This document shows positions 25,147-34,120 of a stretch of DNA of 64,000 nucleotides, one piece after another. Source of the stretch: Terrabacter sp040702505 (GTDB lineage Bacteria > Actinomycetota > Actinomycetes > Actinomycetales > Dermatophilaceae). A model generated the notes under the pieces. That model was given only the letters and a program-made list of their open reading frames with translations. It had not been told where the DNA came from and searched no databases. The translations under genes and the position numbers were made by a program. Within the stretch, counting starts at the first letter, position 1, and the number at the start of each line of letters is the position of its first letter. The stretch is taken from assembly GCF_040702505.1 (NCBI RefSeq), contig NZ_JBFBLC010000007.1, forward strand, positions 1 through 64,000, written 5' to 3'.

Positions 25147-27441
25147 CTAGCTCGTGCTGGCGAGCTTGGCGTGGGTGGCGCAGGTCCACGGGGTGACGCT
25201 GAGGTCCTCGAGCTGCACCGAGGCCTCGGTCTCGTTGCGGTCACCGGTCCAGCGGTCGAGCCACTCGAACGGTCGCCCGTCGGCGGTGAACACGGTGCGC
25301 GGTTGGCCCCGGCAGTAGTCCTGGCTGAGCGTGCCCTGCGCCGTCCACGGCCCGAGCATCTCGGGCGCGGTGGCATAGCCCGTGCGCACCATCGTGGGGC
25401 CGGCCGCCGAGAGGTTCATCGGCGGTCCCGAGCAGTAGCCGCAGTTGGGCGTGCTGTAGGTCAGCTGCCAGGTGCCGTCCTGCCGCTTGAAGATCCCCAC
25501 GCCCTCGGCGGAGGTCACGCCGGCGAGCTTGATCACCTTCGTGCCGTTGCCGGTGCCGTCGGTCCAGCTGGGCGTGAGCTCCTCCTGGGAGAGCGAGCCG
25601 AGAGAGCAGACGATGGTGGCCTTGTCGCCGTCGGTGCCGATGCTGAAGTCGCCGTTGTTGAGGCAGGGGACCAGCGTGGGCTTGTGGTCGGAGCCGAACG
25701 GCGCGCCGGCGCTCGAGCCGCAGGGCCCCATGGGGCCGTTGCAGCCCATGGCCCAGTACGCGTTCTGCCGGTAGGTGTTGTAGTCGGAGGGAGCGTTGAA
25801 CCACAGCACCCAGGCCCCGTCGGGGCGGTGCAGCATGCGCGGGTTGAAGCAGCCGGCGCCCCTGGCCCCGCAGACGGTGTTCCACGTCTTGCCGTTGTCG
25901 AGGGTCCACGCGGGGTCCTTGACGGTGGCCGTGGGGGAGAAGAGCAGCGTCGGGAGCGACCAGGGGCCGGCGAGCGTCGGCGCACTGCGCACGGCGAACC
26001 CGCAGAACGGGGTGTTGGCTCGCCCCCAGGTGAAGCCGCACTCGTACTGCGTGCCGTACATGTAGAAGGTGCCGTTGTCCTCGACGATCGTGCCGTCGTG
26101 CATGTCGAGGCCGGTGTAGGTGCCCGTCGGGGCCGGGGTAGGCGCGTCGTACCAGCCCTGCACGTCGACGACGAGGTCGACCGGGGTCGCGGCGAGGTTG
26201 TGCGCCCGGAAGCCACCGTCGACGCCGAGGCCGATGGCCTGGAAGCCCGCCGAGACGCCGGCGCCGTAGGTGGCCGTCGTCGTCGCGAGCGGCTCGGGGG
26301 CGCCGCTGGCCCACAGCCGCAGGTTGCCGGCGCCGGAGGTGGGGGCAATCGTGGCGACGTTGCCGACGACGGCGTTGACGCCGGTGGAGGCCGCGGGGAT
26401 GCGTCCGGTGGAGGTGGCGGCGATCGCGCGTGACTCCGACGGTGCCAGGGGCGCCCTGGTGGTGCGCGAGTCGTAGATGCGCTCGACGTCCGGGTGGAAG
26501 AGGCCGCCCCGGCTGTCGCGGGCGAAGTAGCCGTCAACGTCGACGGCGAGGTCCACGGTCGCGCCGTGCGGCACGATCGTGAAGGCCTTGTGCGAACGAG
26601 AGGTCGCGAGCCCCGTCGTGACGGTGATCTCGGTGCGCGCGGAGGCCGGGAAGTTGACCGACGTGGTCGGGGCCGTCTGGCCGGTCGGGAAGATGGTGAG
26701 GTAGCCGCTGGTCCGCGACCGGTTGAGTACGATGAGGTGCACGGTGGCTGCCGTCGCGTCGAGCGGCACACCGGTGCCCATCGTGACCGGCACCTTCAAC
26801 GCGGTGTTCGAGGCGTACGCCTGCTTGGGGGAGCCCAAGCCGGTGGTCGTGTTGACGATGCGGGAGGCCACGTGCTGGCTGACGTAGCGCATCGGCGACG
26901 AGGTCGAGTAGTAGCCCTGGACGTCCATGATCAGGTCGGTCCGGGAGCTCGTCCGGACGCGGATGGCGCCGTCTGCACCGACCGGCACGACCGCCGAGCC
27001 CGACACCGTCAGGCGCCCGGCGTAGTTCAGGTAGGTGACGGACGAGTTGGGCGTGCCCGGCCCGTTCGCGTCCGCGTGGAGCAGGCCACCCGCCGAGGGG
27101 CTCACCACCGTGAAGGTGACGCTGACCGCGGTGACGCCGGTGCGCGGCACGCCTGCGACCCCGCCCACGGGGACGCGCCGCCACGTGCCGGCAGGCATCG
27201 GTGCGGCATACGGCCCGACACGGCTCGACCTGCGCGTGTCCAGGGCGCGGCCGGTGACCGCCACGAAGCCCGACCCGGTGGGGGCGCTCGTGGCGGTCGC
27301 GAGCGAGGGCGTGCCTGCGCTCGCGAGCGGGCCTGCCGACGCAGGCGGCGGCTCAGCCACCCCCAGCACCAGCGACGACGAGACGACAGCCAGGGCTGCC
27401 ACCAGCAACACGCCGTGACGGCGCAACGAACTCAGAATCAC
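25147..27441 (-). CDS. Large secreted protein: three beta-repeats plus a GH43-like propeller
   Basis: The 764-residue product has a signal peptide (GVLLVAALAVVSSSLVLGVA, GTG 27441). Three ~110-residue repeats follow, each opening with 'D-S/T-R' and ending with 'V-D-V-Q-G-Y-Y/F/W' (LIMDVQGYY, LAVDVDGYF, LVVDVQGWY), a pattern of actinobacterial cell-surface repeats. The C-terminal half (from DMHDGTIVEDNGTFYMYGTQ) looks like a five-bladed propeller of the GH43/GH117 type, with acids in DMHDG, TVKDPAWTLD and SAEGVG. It probably binds or cleaves an extracellular sugar polymer. Catalytic residues are not proven. Confidence 0.75.
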   Translation of the reverse strand: MILSSLRRHGVLLVAALAVVSSSLVLGVAEPPPASAGPLASAGTPSLATATSAPTGSGFVAVTGRALDTRRSSRVGPYAAPMPAGTWRRVPVGGVAGVPRTGVTAVSVTFTVVSPSAGGLLHADANGPGTPNSSVTYLNYAGRLTVSGSAVVPVGADGAIRVRTSSRTDLIMDVQGYYSTSSPMRYVSQHVASRIVNTTTGLGSPKQAYASNTALKVPVTMGTGVPLDATAATVHLIVLNRSRTSGYLTIFPTGQTAPTTSVNFPASARTEITVTTGLATSRSHKAFTIVPHGATVDLAVDVDGYFARDSRGGLFHPDVERIYDSRTTRAPLAPSESRAIAATSTGRIPAASTGVNAVVGNVATIAPTSGAGNLRLWASGAPEPLATTTATYGAGVSAGFQAIGLGVDGGFRAHNLAATPVDLVVDVQGWYDAPTPAPTGTYTGLDMHDGTIVEDNGTFYMYGTQYECGFTWGRANTPFCGFAVRSAPTLAGPWSLPTLLFSPTATVKDPAWTLDNGKTWNTVCGARGAGCFNPRMLHRPDGAWVLWFNAPSDYNTYRQNAYWAMGCNGPMGPCGSSAGAPFGSDHKPTLVPCLNNGDFSIGTDGDKATIVCSLGSLSQEELTPSWTDGTGNGTKVIKLAGVTSAEGVGIFKRQDGTWQLTYSTPNCGYCSGPPMNLSAAGPTMVRTGYATAPEMLGPWTAQGTLSQDYCRGQPRTVFTADGRPFEWLDRWTGDRNETEASVQLEDLSVTPWTCATHAKLASTS

Positions 27442-27611
27442 GAACCCACCCCTCCGGGGAAGAAAGGTACCGGACGGGGGCGGCATTTTGCTCCGAAACG
27501 GACGGATGGAGTGCCGGGCGGGGTCCCGCCGACGGCGGGACCTTGGCCTCTGGCGCGTACGGACGCCCGGCGACTGGGATGGCAGTAGGGACCGATGGAA
27601 GGGAGAACGCC

Positions 27612-28028
27612 ATGTCGACCCTCACTCCTCCACGCAGGGCACAGACCTCGGACGGTGTCGTCAAGGGCAGAGCGCTGGCGCGCTGGTCGGTGTGGATGCC
27701 GGTCGCCTTCGTCGTCGTCTACTTCCTCGTCTCGTTCGTCAGCCTCTACGTCGCGTTCCCGCTGCTCGGGCTGCAGGAGGGCGACCTGTTCCTCTTCGCG
27801 CACAGCGCGGCCGGGTGGGTCGTCGCCGTCGTCGGGTGGCTGCTGCTCGCCGTCGCGCCGGTCACCGGACTGGTGCTCGGCGTCCGGGCGCGGCGTCTGG
27901 GCGCCGGGACGACCGCCGTGGCAGGGATCGTGTTCAACGCGGCCGTCACCCTGCTCCTCGCCTACCTGGTCTTCGACGAGATCCGGATGGCCTACATCCC
28001 GAGCTTCACGCTCCTGTTCCTCCGCTGA
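27612..28028 (+). CDS. Small membrane protein, three or four helices
   Basis: The 138-residue protein begins MSTLTPPRRAQTSDGVVKGR. Hydrophobic stretches are VAFVVVYFLVSFVSLYVAFP, AHSAAGWVVAVVGWLLLAVA, PVTGLVLGVRARRLG and the C-terminal helix. AAGGGAGAA precedes ATG 27612. The GLVLGVRARRLG segment resembles DUF4190-like small membrane proteins, but I do not claim a family. No operon partner is visible. Confidence 0.6.
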   Translation: MSTLTPPRRAQTSDGVVKGRALARWSVWMPVAFVVVYFLVSFVSLYVAFPLLGLQEGDLFLFAHSAAGWVVAVVGWLLLAVAPVTGLVLGVRARRLGAGTTAVAGIVFNAAVTLLLAYLVFDEIRMAYIPSFTLLFLR

Positions 28029-28045
28029 GGGGCGGTCGCTGCGGC

Positions 28046-28735
28046 TCAGGACGCGGGCAGGCCCTCGAGCCGGCTCGCCAGGTCGGTCAGTGACGTCGCG
28101 ACGAGGTCGGCGGCATACATCGGCCCGGGGTAGGGCGCGCCGGTGCGGTCGACCCACGCGGCGCGCAGGCCGGCGGCCTTCGCCCCGTGCACGTCCCACG
28201 GGTGGACGGCTACCAGCATCGCGTCCTGGGGTGCGACGCCGCACTGCCCGAGGGCGTACGCGTACGCCGAGGCGGCCGGCTTCCACGCCGGCGCGTCCTC
28301 GACCGACAGCACCCGCTCGAAGCGGTCCCGGAGGCCACTGCGCTCGAACAGGCCCTCCGCGACGTCGGCCGACCCGTTGCTCAATGTCACGAGGCGTAGC
28401 CCCATCCCGGCCAGCGCCCGTATGCCGTCCGGCACGTCCTCGTGCACCGGCAGCTCGAGGAAGCCCGCCATGACGTGACGGGTCGCGGCCTCGACGTTGG
28501 CCTTGCCGTGCAGGACGGTGCGCAGCGACGCCCGGGCCACCTCGGCGAAGGACGGGTTGTGCCCGGTGACGGTCAGGGCGAAACCGTCGCGCAGGAGACC
28601 GGCGAACCACGGTGCCGCAAGGTAGTGCGGCACGCCCACCTCGACGAAGCGGTCGCCGAGGTGCGTCATGTCCGACAGGGTCTCGTTGACGTCGAAGAGC
28701 AGCACGCGCGGGCGGCGCTCGAGGGTTGGGGTCAT
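28046..28735 (-). CDS. Haloacid dehalogenase type II-like HAD hydrolase
   Basis: The 229-residue protein begins MTPTLERRPRVLLFDVNETL. DVNETL holds the nucleophilic Asp, TLSNGSADV the second motif, Lys in WKPAASAYAYAL the third, and VAVHPWDVHGAKAAG the fourth. The 'DVNETL ... HPWDxxGA' combination is that of type II (S)-2-haloacid dehalogenases. Many relatives act on phosphates instead. The start is ATG 28735; the longer form from 28756 would add MRRRIEG. The gene is convergent with the membrane gene. Confidence 0.8.
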   Translation of the reverse strand: MTPTLERRPRVLLFDVNETLSDMTHLGDRFVEVGVPHYLAAPWFAGLLRDGFALTVTGHNPSFAEVARASLRTVLHGKANVEAATRHVMAGFLELPVHEDVPDGIRALAGMGLRLVTLSNGSADVAEGLFERSGLRDRFERVLSVEDAPAWKPAASAYAYALGQCGVAPQDAMLVAVHPWDVHGAKAAGLRAAWVDRTGAPYPGPMYAADLVATSLTDLASRLEGLPAS

Positions 28736-28797
28736 GCCCTCAATCCTGCGCCTCACCTCACCTCACCGCTCGGCGTGGTCGCGGTGCGGCCGTCTGT

Positions 28798-31089
28798 CTA
28801 GCTCCTGCGCGACTCGCTGGCAGGCTGCGGAGTGGTCGGCTCCTCAGCGGATGGCTGCTCGGTCCTCGGCTCGTCGGCGGTGGGCCGCTCGGCGCTCGCG
28901 GGCCCCGCCTCGTGCCGAGCCTTCGGGCGCAGGGCGATCGGCCACCAGATCCGGTCGCCCAGGTCGTAGGAGACGGACGGCACGAGCAGGCTGCGCACGA
29001 CGAGCGTGTCGAGCAGGACGCCGAAGGCGACGATGAACGCGATCTGCACGAGGAAGAGGATCGGCAGGACTGCAAGGGCTGAGAACGTGGACGCGAGCAC
29101 GATGCCCGCGCTGGTGATGACCCCGCCGGTGACCGCGAGGCCCACCAGGATCCCGGGACGGGTGCCCCGGGAACGCGACTCCTCGCGTACGCGGGTCATG
29201 AGGAAGATCGAGTAGTCGATGCCGAGCGCGACGAGGAACACGAACCCGTAGAGCGGCGTCGACGGGTCCGAGCCCGGGAAGTGGAAGACGTGGTTGAAGG
29301 CGACCGCGGCCACGCCCATCGTCGCGGCGAACGACAGCACGTTGGCGGCGACCAGGATCAGCGGCGCCACGATCGAGCGCAGCAGGAGCATGAGCACGAC
29401 GAAGATGACCGCGAGGATCGTCGGGATGATCACCTTGAGGTCGCGCTCGCTCGCCAGCCGCACGTCGAGGTTGGTCGCGGTCTGGCCGCCGACGAGCACG
29501 TCGGTGCCGACCTTGTCGAGGGACGTGCGGAGCGTCTCGATCGTGTCCTCCGCGGCGATGGTGTCGGCCTGCGCGTCGAGCGTGGCCTGCACGACGACCT
29601 GGCCGTCGACGACCTTGGGCGGCTGACCGGGCGCCAGGCCCACCTGCGGGTTGCTGACGCCCGGGGTCGAGCCGAGCACCTGCACGACCGCGTCCGCCTT
29701 GTCCTGCGGGGCGGCGATCTGCACGGGTGACCCGGACCCGGCCGGGAAGTGCTTGGCGAGCACCTCCTGCCCGGTGACGGAGTCGACCTTGGTGAGGAAG
29801 AGGTCGGACTGGGCGACGCCGCGCGCGTTGAGGGTCGGCAGGAAGGCGGCACAGGCGAGCAGGGCCAGCAGCGTGATCACCCAGGTGCGCCGGGGCCGGC
29901 GGCCGACCATGCCGGCGACGCGGCCCCAGATGCCACGGGTGCCGACCGCGTCCGCGCTGTGCACGTGGTCGACGCGGGGGATCTGCGGCCAGAAGATGCG
30001 CCGGCCGATGAGCAGCAGCACCGCCGGCAGGAACGTCAGGGAGGCCACGAACGCCCCGACGATGCCCAGCGCCCCCACCGGCCCGAGTCCCTTGGTGCTG
30101 CCGAGATCCGACAGGCGCAGGCAGAGCAGGCCGAGCACGACGGTGGCGGCGCTCGCGGCGATCGGCTCGACGGCTGCGCGCCAGGCGATCTTCATGGCCG
30201 CCCACGTCGAGTCCTGGTCGTGCAGCTCCTCCTTGAAGCGCGCGACGAGCAGCAGGGCGTAGTCGGTCGCGGCACCGACGACGAGGATCGACAGGATGCC
30301 CTGGCTCTGGCCGCTCAGGCTGATCGTCCCGTTCTTCGCCAGGGGGAACACGACGAGCGCGGCCAGCGACAGGCCGAACATCGCGGTGATGAGCACGGCG
30401 AAGGGCAGGATCGGGCTGCGGTAGACGATGAGCAGGATGACGAAGACGACGCCGAGGGCGACGAGCAGCAGGATCCCGTCGATGCCGCTGAAGGCGATGA
30501 TGAAGTCGGCGAAGAAGCCGCCCGCGCCCGTCACGTGCACGTTGAGCCCCGACGAGCCCAACGTCGATGCGGCGGAGTCACGCAGGGCCTGCGCGACGGC
30601 ATACAGCGCGGTCTTCCCGGCGACCGTGTCCTCGGCCTTGTCGGCGAGGAACGACACGGGGGTGAGCGCGGCCTGCTTGTCCTGGCTGGGGACGGCCGCC
30701 CGCGGCGGCGACTGCAGGAACTCCCCGACGGTGCGTGACGGGTCGGCCAGGCGCAGCCCGGGTATGCCGGCGACGTACTTCTGCACGGCCGCGAGGTCCG
30801 CGGGGGTCAGGCCGCTCGGCCGCTCGACCACGACGAGGTAGGGCAGGGTCTTCGTGTCGCTGGTTTGCTGCACCAGCTTGCTGACCGCCGTCGACTCCGC
30901 CGCCGGTGGCAGGAAGTTCGCGTTGTCGTTCGTCGCGACCTCCGACAGGCGGCCGACCAGGGGGCCGCCGACCCCGCCGATCGCCAGCCACACCAGCACG
31001 GCGAGGGCCGCGAACCACCGCACTGCGGCGCGGCCCCTCGGCTTGGTCGAACTGCGGCTACCCCGAGATGCCTCGCCCATGGGTCTCAT
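28798..31089 (-). CDS. MMPL/RND-type membrane transporter
   Basis: The product is about 763 residues, in two homologous halves with a total of 12 predicted helices. Large extracytoplasmic domains follow the first helix of each half. Each half has the conserved acidic pair region: ILVVGAATDYALLLVARFKE in the first and FLVALGIDYSIFLMTRVREE in the second. The C-terminus is disordered and Pro/Glu-rich. MMPL proteins move lipids or hydrophobic compounds by proton drive. No linked synthase or regulator is present, so the cargo is unknown. ATG 31080 is an equally good start. Confidence 0.85.
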   Translation of the reverse strand: MRPMGEASRGSRSSTKPRGRAAVRWFAALAVLVWLAIGGVGGPLVGRLSEVATNDNANFLPPAAESTAVSKLVQQTSDTKTLPYLVVVERPSGLTPADLAAVQKYVAGIPGLRLADPSRTVGEFLQSPPRAAVPSQDKQAALTPVSFLADKAEDTVAGKTALYAVAQALRDSAASTLGSSGLNVHVTGAGGFFADFIIAFSGIDGILLLVALGVVFVILLIVYRSPILPFAVLITAMFGLSLAALVVFPLAKNGTISLSGQSQGILSILVVGAATDYALLLVARFKEELHDQDSTWAAMKIAWRAAVEPIAASAATVVLGLLCLRLSDLGSTKGLGPVGALGIVGAFVASLTFLPAVLLLIGRRIFWPQIPRVDHVHSADAVGTRGIWGRVAGMVGRRPRRTWVITLLALLACAAFLPTLNARGVAQSDLFLTKVDSVTGQEVLAKHFPAGSGSPVQIAAPQDKADAVVQVLGSTPGVSNPQVGLAPGQPPKVVDGQVVVQATLDAQADTIAAEDTIETLRTSLDKVGTDVLVGGQTATNLDVRLASERDLKVIIPTILAVIFVVLMLLLRSIVAPLILVAANVLSFAATMGVAAVAFNHVFHFPGSDPSTPLYGFVFLVALGIDYSIFLMTRVREESRSRGTRPGILVGLAVTGGVITSAGIVLASTFSALAVLPILFLVQIAFIVAFGVLLDTLVVRSLLVPSVSYDLGDRIWWPIALRPKARHEAGPASAERPTADEPRTEQPSAEEPTTPQPASESRRS

Positions 31090-31161
31090 TGTGGTGCAGA
31101 CGCGCGGGGCAACGTTGGACAGCTGGGGAATCCGAGCGCGGTGGACAAGAGCCGGGCGCCA

Positions 31162-31911
31162 TCACGCCGGGACGTCGGCGCCCGTCGGGTCGACCTCCGA
31201 CGACGCGGTGCGCGTCTCGAGGAACGGCGCCGCCAGCGCCGCGAGGGCCCCTCCGATGAGGGGAGCGACGATGAACATCCACACGTGCGCGAGGGGCTCG
31301 CCGCCGTTCCACAGGGCAGGGCCGATCGAGCGGGCCGGGTTGACGGACGTGCCGTCGAGGGGGATCCCGACGAGGTGGATCACCGTCAGCACCAGGCCGA
31401 TCGCGAGTCCGGCGAACCCCGGGGCGGCGGCGCGGTTGGTGACGAGCAGGATGACGAGGACGAGCAGGAAGGTGAGGACGATCTCGAGCACGAAGGTGCC
31501 GCTGGCAGAGATGTTCTTGCCCCAGTCGTTCGTGCCGAGGGCGCCCGTCTTGTCCTTGGCGCCGCCGAAGTCGGAGACCATCAGCTTGAGCAGGGCTGCG
31601 CCGACGATGGCGCCGACGAGCTGGGCCGCCCAGTAGGTGCCGGCTTCGCCGAGGGTGAGCCCTCTGCGCAGGAGGACGCCGAGGGTCACGGCCGGGTTGA
31701 CGTGGCAGCCGGACACCGGGCCGATGGCGTAGGCCAGGGCCAGCAGGACGAAACCGAAGGCGAGCGCGACACCGGCGAAGCCGATGGTGTCGATGCCGAA
31801 GACGGCCGAGCCGACGGCGAAGAAGACGAGGATGAACGTGCCGACGCCCTCGGCGACCGCCTTACGGGCCAGGTCGGGTGTCGGGCCGGACACGGAGCGG
31901 TTGGCAGGCAT
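31162..31911 (-). CDS. aqpZ: Aquaporin (AqpZ-like)
   Basis: The 249-residue MIP-family protein has two NPA boxes, HVNPAVTLG and SVNPARSIG. The selectivity-filter positions look like a water channel: Phe in LAFGFVLLALAY, His in LVLTVIHLVGIPL, Thr in GTSVNPARS and Arg after the second NPA. Glycerol facilitators replace the His with Gly and add an Asp. The gene stands alone on the minus strand. A stretch after the second NPA (NGGEPLAHVWMFIVAPLIGG) is standard. Likely role is water flux under osmotic change. Confidence 0.9.
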   Translation of the reverse strand: MPANRSVSGPTPDLARKAVAEGVGTFILVFFAVGSAVFGIDTIGFAGVALAFGFVLLALAYAIGPVSGCHVNPAVTLGVLLRRGLTLGEAGTYWAAQLVGAIVGAALLKLMVSDFGGAKDKTGALGTNDWGKNISASGTFVLEIVLTFLLVLVILLVTNRAAAPGFAGLAIGLVLTVIHLVGIPLDGTSVNPARSIGPALWNGGEPLAHVWMFIVAPLIGGALAALAAPFLETRTASSEVDPTGADVPA

Positions 31912-32049
31912 GGGTGTCCTTTCGTGGAGGGGATGGCCACCCGGCCCAGCGAGGCGACTCGGGCGCTCGTGGGCAGCGTAGGTCCGCCGGTCGGACGGAA
32001 CCAGAGCCGTGCAGGCTTGTTCACACCCTCCGGGTGATGGGCCGGCCGG

Positions 32050-32943
32050 TCAGCGGTGGAGGAACTCCTCCAGGAGGCTCGCGAAGCGGTCCGGCTGCTC
32101 GAGGTGGGGGAAGTGCCCGGCCCCCTCGAACAGGACGACCTGCGCGTCAGGGAACACCTCACGGGCGCGGTGGGCGTGCCCGACCGGGATCATTCGGTCG
32201 CGCGTGCCCCAGATGACCAGGGTGCGCAGGTGCCCGGCACTGACGGTGTGGCCCCGTGCGCTGATTGTCTGACCGCCCGGGTCGATGACACCGCGCGTCG
32301 TGGCGAGGAAGGCCCGACGGCTCTCACCGTCCGAGAGTGAGGTGAAGCCCTTCCACACCGCCGAGGCGTCGGCACTGGGACGCCAGCCGAGGTCGCGCAC
32401 CGCCTTGCCCACCGTCTCCACGCGCCCGCGCACCCACGACGACGCGATGACCGGCAGCACGAGCTCGGCCCCGGGCAGGGTGGCCGAGCGCAGCAGCGGA
32501 CTGACCGTGCGGCCGAAGCCTCCGGTGGCCACGAGGACGAGAGCGTCGACCCGCTCGGGGAAGAGGTAGCAGAACTGCATCGCGATGCCCCCGCCCAGGG
32601 AGTGACCGACGAGCACGACCTTCGCGATCCCGAGGTGGTCGATCAGGTCCCGGAGGACGGCGGCGTGCGCCCCGAGCGAGTAGTCCCCGACGGGCTTGGC
32701 CGAGGCGCCGTGCCCGAAGAGGTCCGGGATGACCACGCGGTGGTGGTCGTCGAGGCGGTCGACGAGGTGGGTCCAGTTGTCGTGGGAGCCGAGCAGGCCG
32801 TGGATGAAGAGGATGGCAGGGCCGGTGCCCGCGTCGACGTAGGACAGGTCGTGGCCCCGCAGCCGCACCACCCGGGCCGGGAACCCGGGCGCGGGGCTCT
32901 CCGGCGTGGGGCTCTCCTGCGGCGATCCCTGTGCGCTCACCAT
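32050..32943 (-). CDS. Alpha/beta hydrolase
   Basis: The 297-residue hydrolase has a Pro/Ser-rich lead (MVSAQGSPQESPTPES), which may be a tail before the true core. It has oxyanion FIHGLLGSHDNW, nucleophile VGHSLGGGIAM, acid in GTRDRMIPV and His in GAGHFPHLEQP. Cap helices lie at about residues 140-205 (GFGRTVSPLLRSATLPGAEL). The triad is complete. It could be an esterase, lipase or C-C hydrolase; context gives no substrate. Confidence 0.85.
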   Translation of the reverse strand: MVSAQGSPQESPTPESPAPGFPARVVRLRGHDLSYVDAGTGPAILFIHGLLGSHDNWTHLVDRLDDHHRVVIPDLFGHGASAKPVGDYSLGAHAAVLRDLIDHLGIAKVVLVGHSLGGGIAMQFCYLFPERVDALVLVATGGFGRTVSPLLRSATLPGAELVLPVIASSWVRGRVETVGKAVRDLGWRPSADASAVWKGFTSLSDGESRRAFLATTRGVIDPGGQTISARGHTVSAGHLRTLVIWGTRDRMIPVGHAHRAREVFPDAQVVLFEGAGHFPHLEQPDRFASLLEEFLHR

Positions 32944-33087
32944 GTCCGTGTCCTCCTGGCAGGCGCCCCACCGTCGCTGCGGAGGGCGGCGCTCCCACCT
33001 CCAGCGTGCCCCGCCCGCGCCTGGTCCACGTTCGACGGAGCAACGGTGAGACGGACCTCACCGCCTCTCTTGGTAGCGTCGCGGGAC

Positions 33088-33414
33088 ATGATCTATCACC
33101 TGGCCGAACAGGCCGACTGGGAACAGGCGCAGCGCGACGGCCGCTACACGCGTTCGACCAGGGGACGCTCTCTCGAGCAGGAGGGCTTCATTCACGCGTC
33201 GTCGGCGCAGCAGTGGCCGGTCGTCCGGGCGCGGTTCTACGGAGACGTCGCGGAACCGCTCGTCCTGCTGCACATCGACGAGTCGCTGCTCGGGTCCCCG
33301 GTCGTCCACGAGGTGGGGGACCCTGCGACGGGTGAGACGTTCCCGCACGTCTACGGGCCGATCGAGGTGGCCGCAGTCGTCGACACGACGCTCGTCCAGC
33401 CCCCGCACGCCTGA
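33088..33414 (+). CDS. DUF952 family protein
   Basis: The 108-residue protein begins MIYHLAEQADWEQAQRDGRY and contains LEQEGFIHASSAQQWPVVRA, then VLLHIDESLLG, FPHVYGPIEV and the closing strand VDTTLV. The 'GFIHxSxxxQ' and 'FPHVYGP' motifs define DUF952 (COG3502), related to the ADP-ribosyltransferase fold, but the family has no proven activity. The start is ATG 33088 near GCGGGAC. Confidence 0.85.
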   Translation: MIYHLAEQADWEQAQRDGRYTRSTRGRSLEQEGFIHASSAQQWPVVRARFYGDVAEPLVLLHIDESLLGSPVVHEVGDPATGETFPHVYGPIEVAAVVDTTLVQPPHA

Positions 33415-33491
33415 CCGAGAGCGCGGAGGCCGTACCCAGCACCGGTACGCCGTCTCGCCGGCCCGCGCGGTGACGTACCCCTCGACGTGAC

Positions 33492-33629
33492 GCAAAGTGC
33501 CCAGTCGACGTGGTGACGCAAAGTGCCCACTCGACGTCCACGTCGAGTGGGCACTTTGCTGCAGTTGTCCACAGCGCGTCGACCCGCAACGTCGAGTGGG
33601 CACTTTGCTGCAGTTGTCCACAGCGCGTC
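33492..33629. repeat. Intergenic repeat cluster with 40-bp direct copies
   Basis: A 40-bp sequence occurs twice without a mismatch, at 33541-33580 and 33590-33629, 49 bp apart. It starts CGTCGAGTGGGCACTTTGCT and carries TTGTCCACA (33565-33573 and 33614-33622). Upstream the same core occurs inverted: GCAAAGTGCCCACTCGACGT (33518-33537) forms a perfect 20-bp stem with 33540-33559 over two bases, and a copy with one change is at 33492-33511. The cluster lies between the convergent DUF952 and ArfB genes. The long stem could end transcription on both sides. Confidence 0.85.
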
Positions 33630-34083
33630 ACTCGGGGCGGATGCGGCCCCGGCCGGACTTCACCTGAGCGCGACGCTTCTTGCCCTCGATGCGGCGTTCC
33701 TTCGACCCGCGCGTCGGCTTGGTGGGGCGGCGCGCGACCGGCGGCGGGGCCAGGCCCTCGCGCAGCAGGACGGCGAGGCGCTCCCGGGCCGCGGCGCGGT
33801 TGCGCAGCTGCGAGCGGAACTCGGACGCCACGACCGTGACCCGTCCACCGACGAGACGGTGCGCCAGCGCGGCCGCGAGGCGGTCGCGCTGGGCCGGGGC
33901 CAGGGCGACCGACGTGCCGGGCTCGAAGACGAGCTCGACCCGGCTGTCGGTCGTGTTGACGCCCTGCCCACCGGGCCCCGAGGAGCGGCTGAAGCGCTCG
34001 ACGAGCTCGATCGCAGGGATGACGAGGCCGTGTCGCAGCCCGGGGCCGGGCGCGATCACGAGGTCACCGCCGGGCTCGTTCAC
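33628..34083 (-). CDS. arfB: Alternative ribosome-rescue factor ArfB (peptidyl-tRNA hydrolase)
   Basis: The 151-residue class I release-factor-like protein starts at GTG 34083 (MNEPGGDLVIAPG). It has the catalytic motif SSGPGGQGVN (GGQ at about residues 38-40) but no codon-recognition domain, and a basic C-terminal tail (RGSKERRIEGKKRRAQVKSG) that inserts in the empty mRNA channel. These two traits define ArfB/YaeJ, which frees ribosomes stalled without a stop codon. An earlier in-frame start adds a low-quality lead. The ending overlaps the repeat cluster. Confidence 0.85.
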   Translation of the reverse strand: MNEPGGDLVIAPGPGLRHGLVIPAIELVERFSRSSGPGGQGVNTTDSRVELVFEPGTSVALAPAQRDRLAAALAHRLVGGRVTVVASEFRSQLRNRAAARERLAVLLREGLAPPPVARRPTKPTRGSKERRIEGKKRRAQVKSGRGRIRPE

Positions 34084-34120
34084 CTCGCCATTGTCTCGCG
34101 ACTCGGCGGGCGACCGGGAC

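Noticed and set aside
33565..33622. TTGTCCACA pair as a replication origin
   Set aside because: Only two to three boxes, no dnaA/dnaN, no AT-rich unwinding region.
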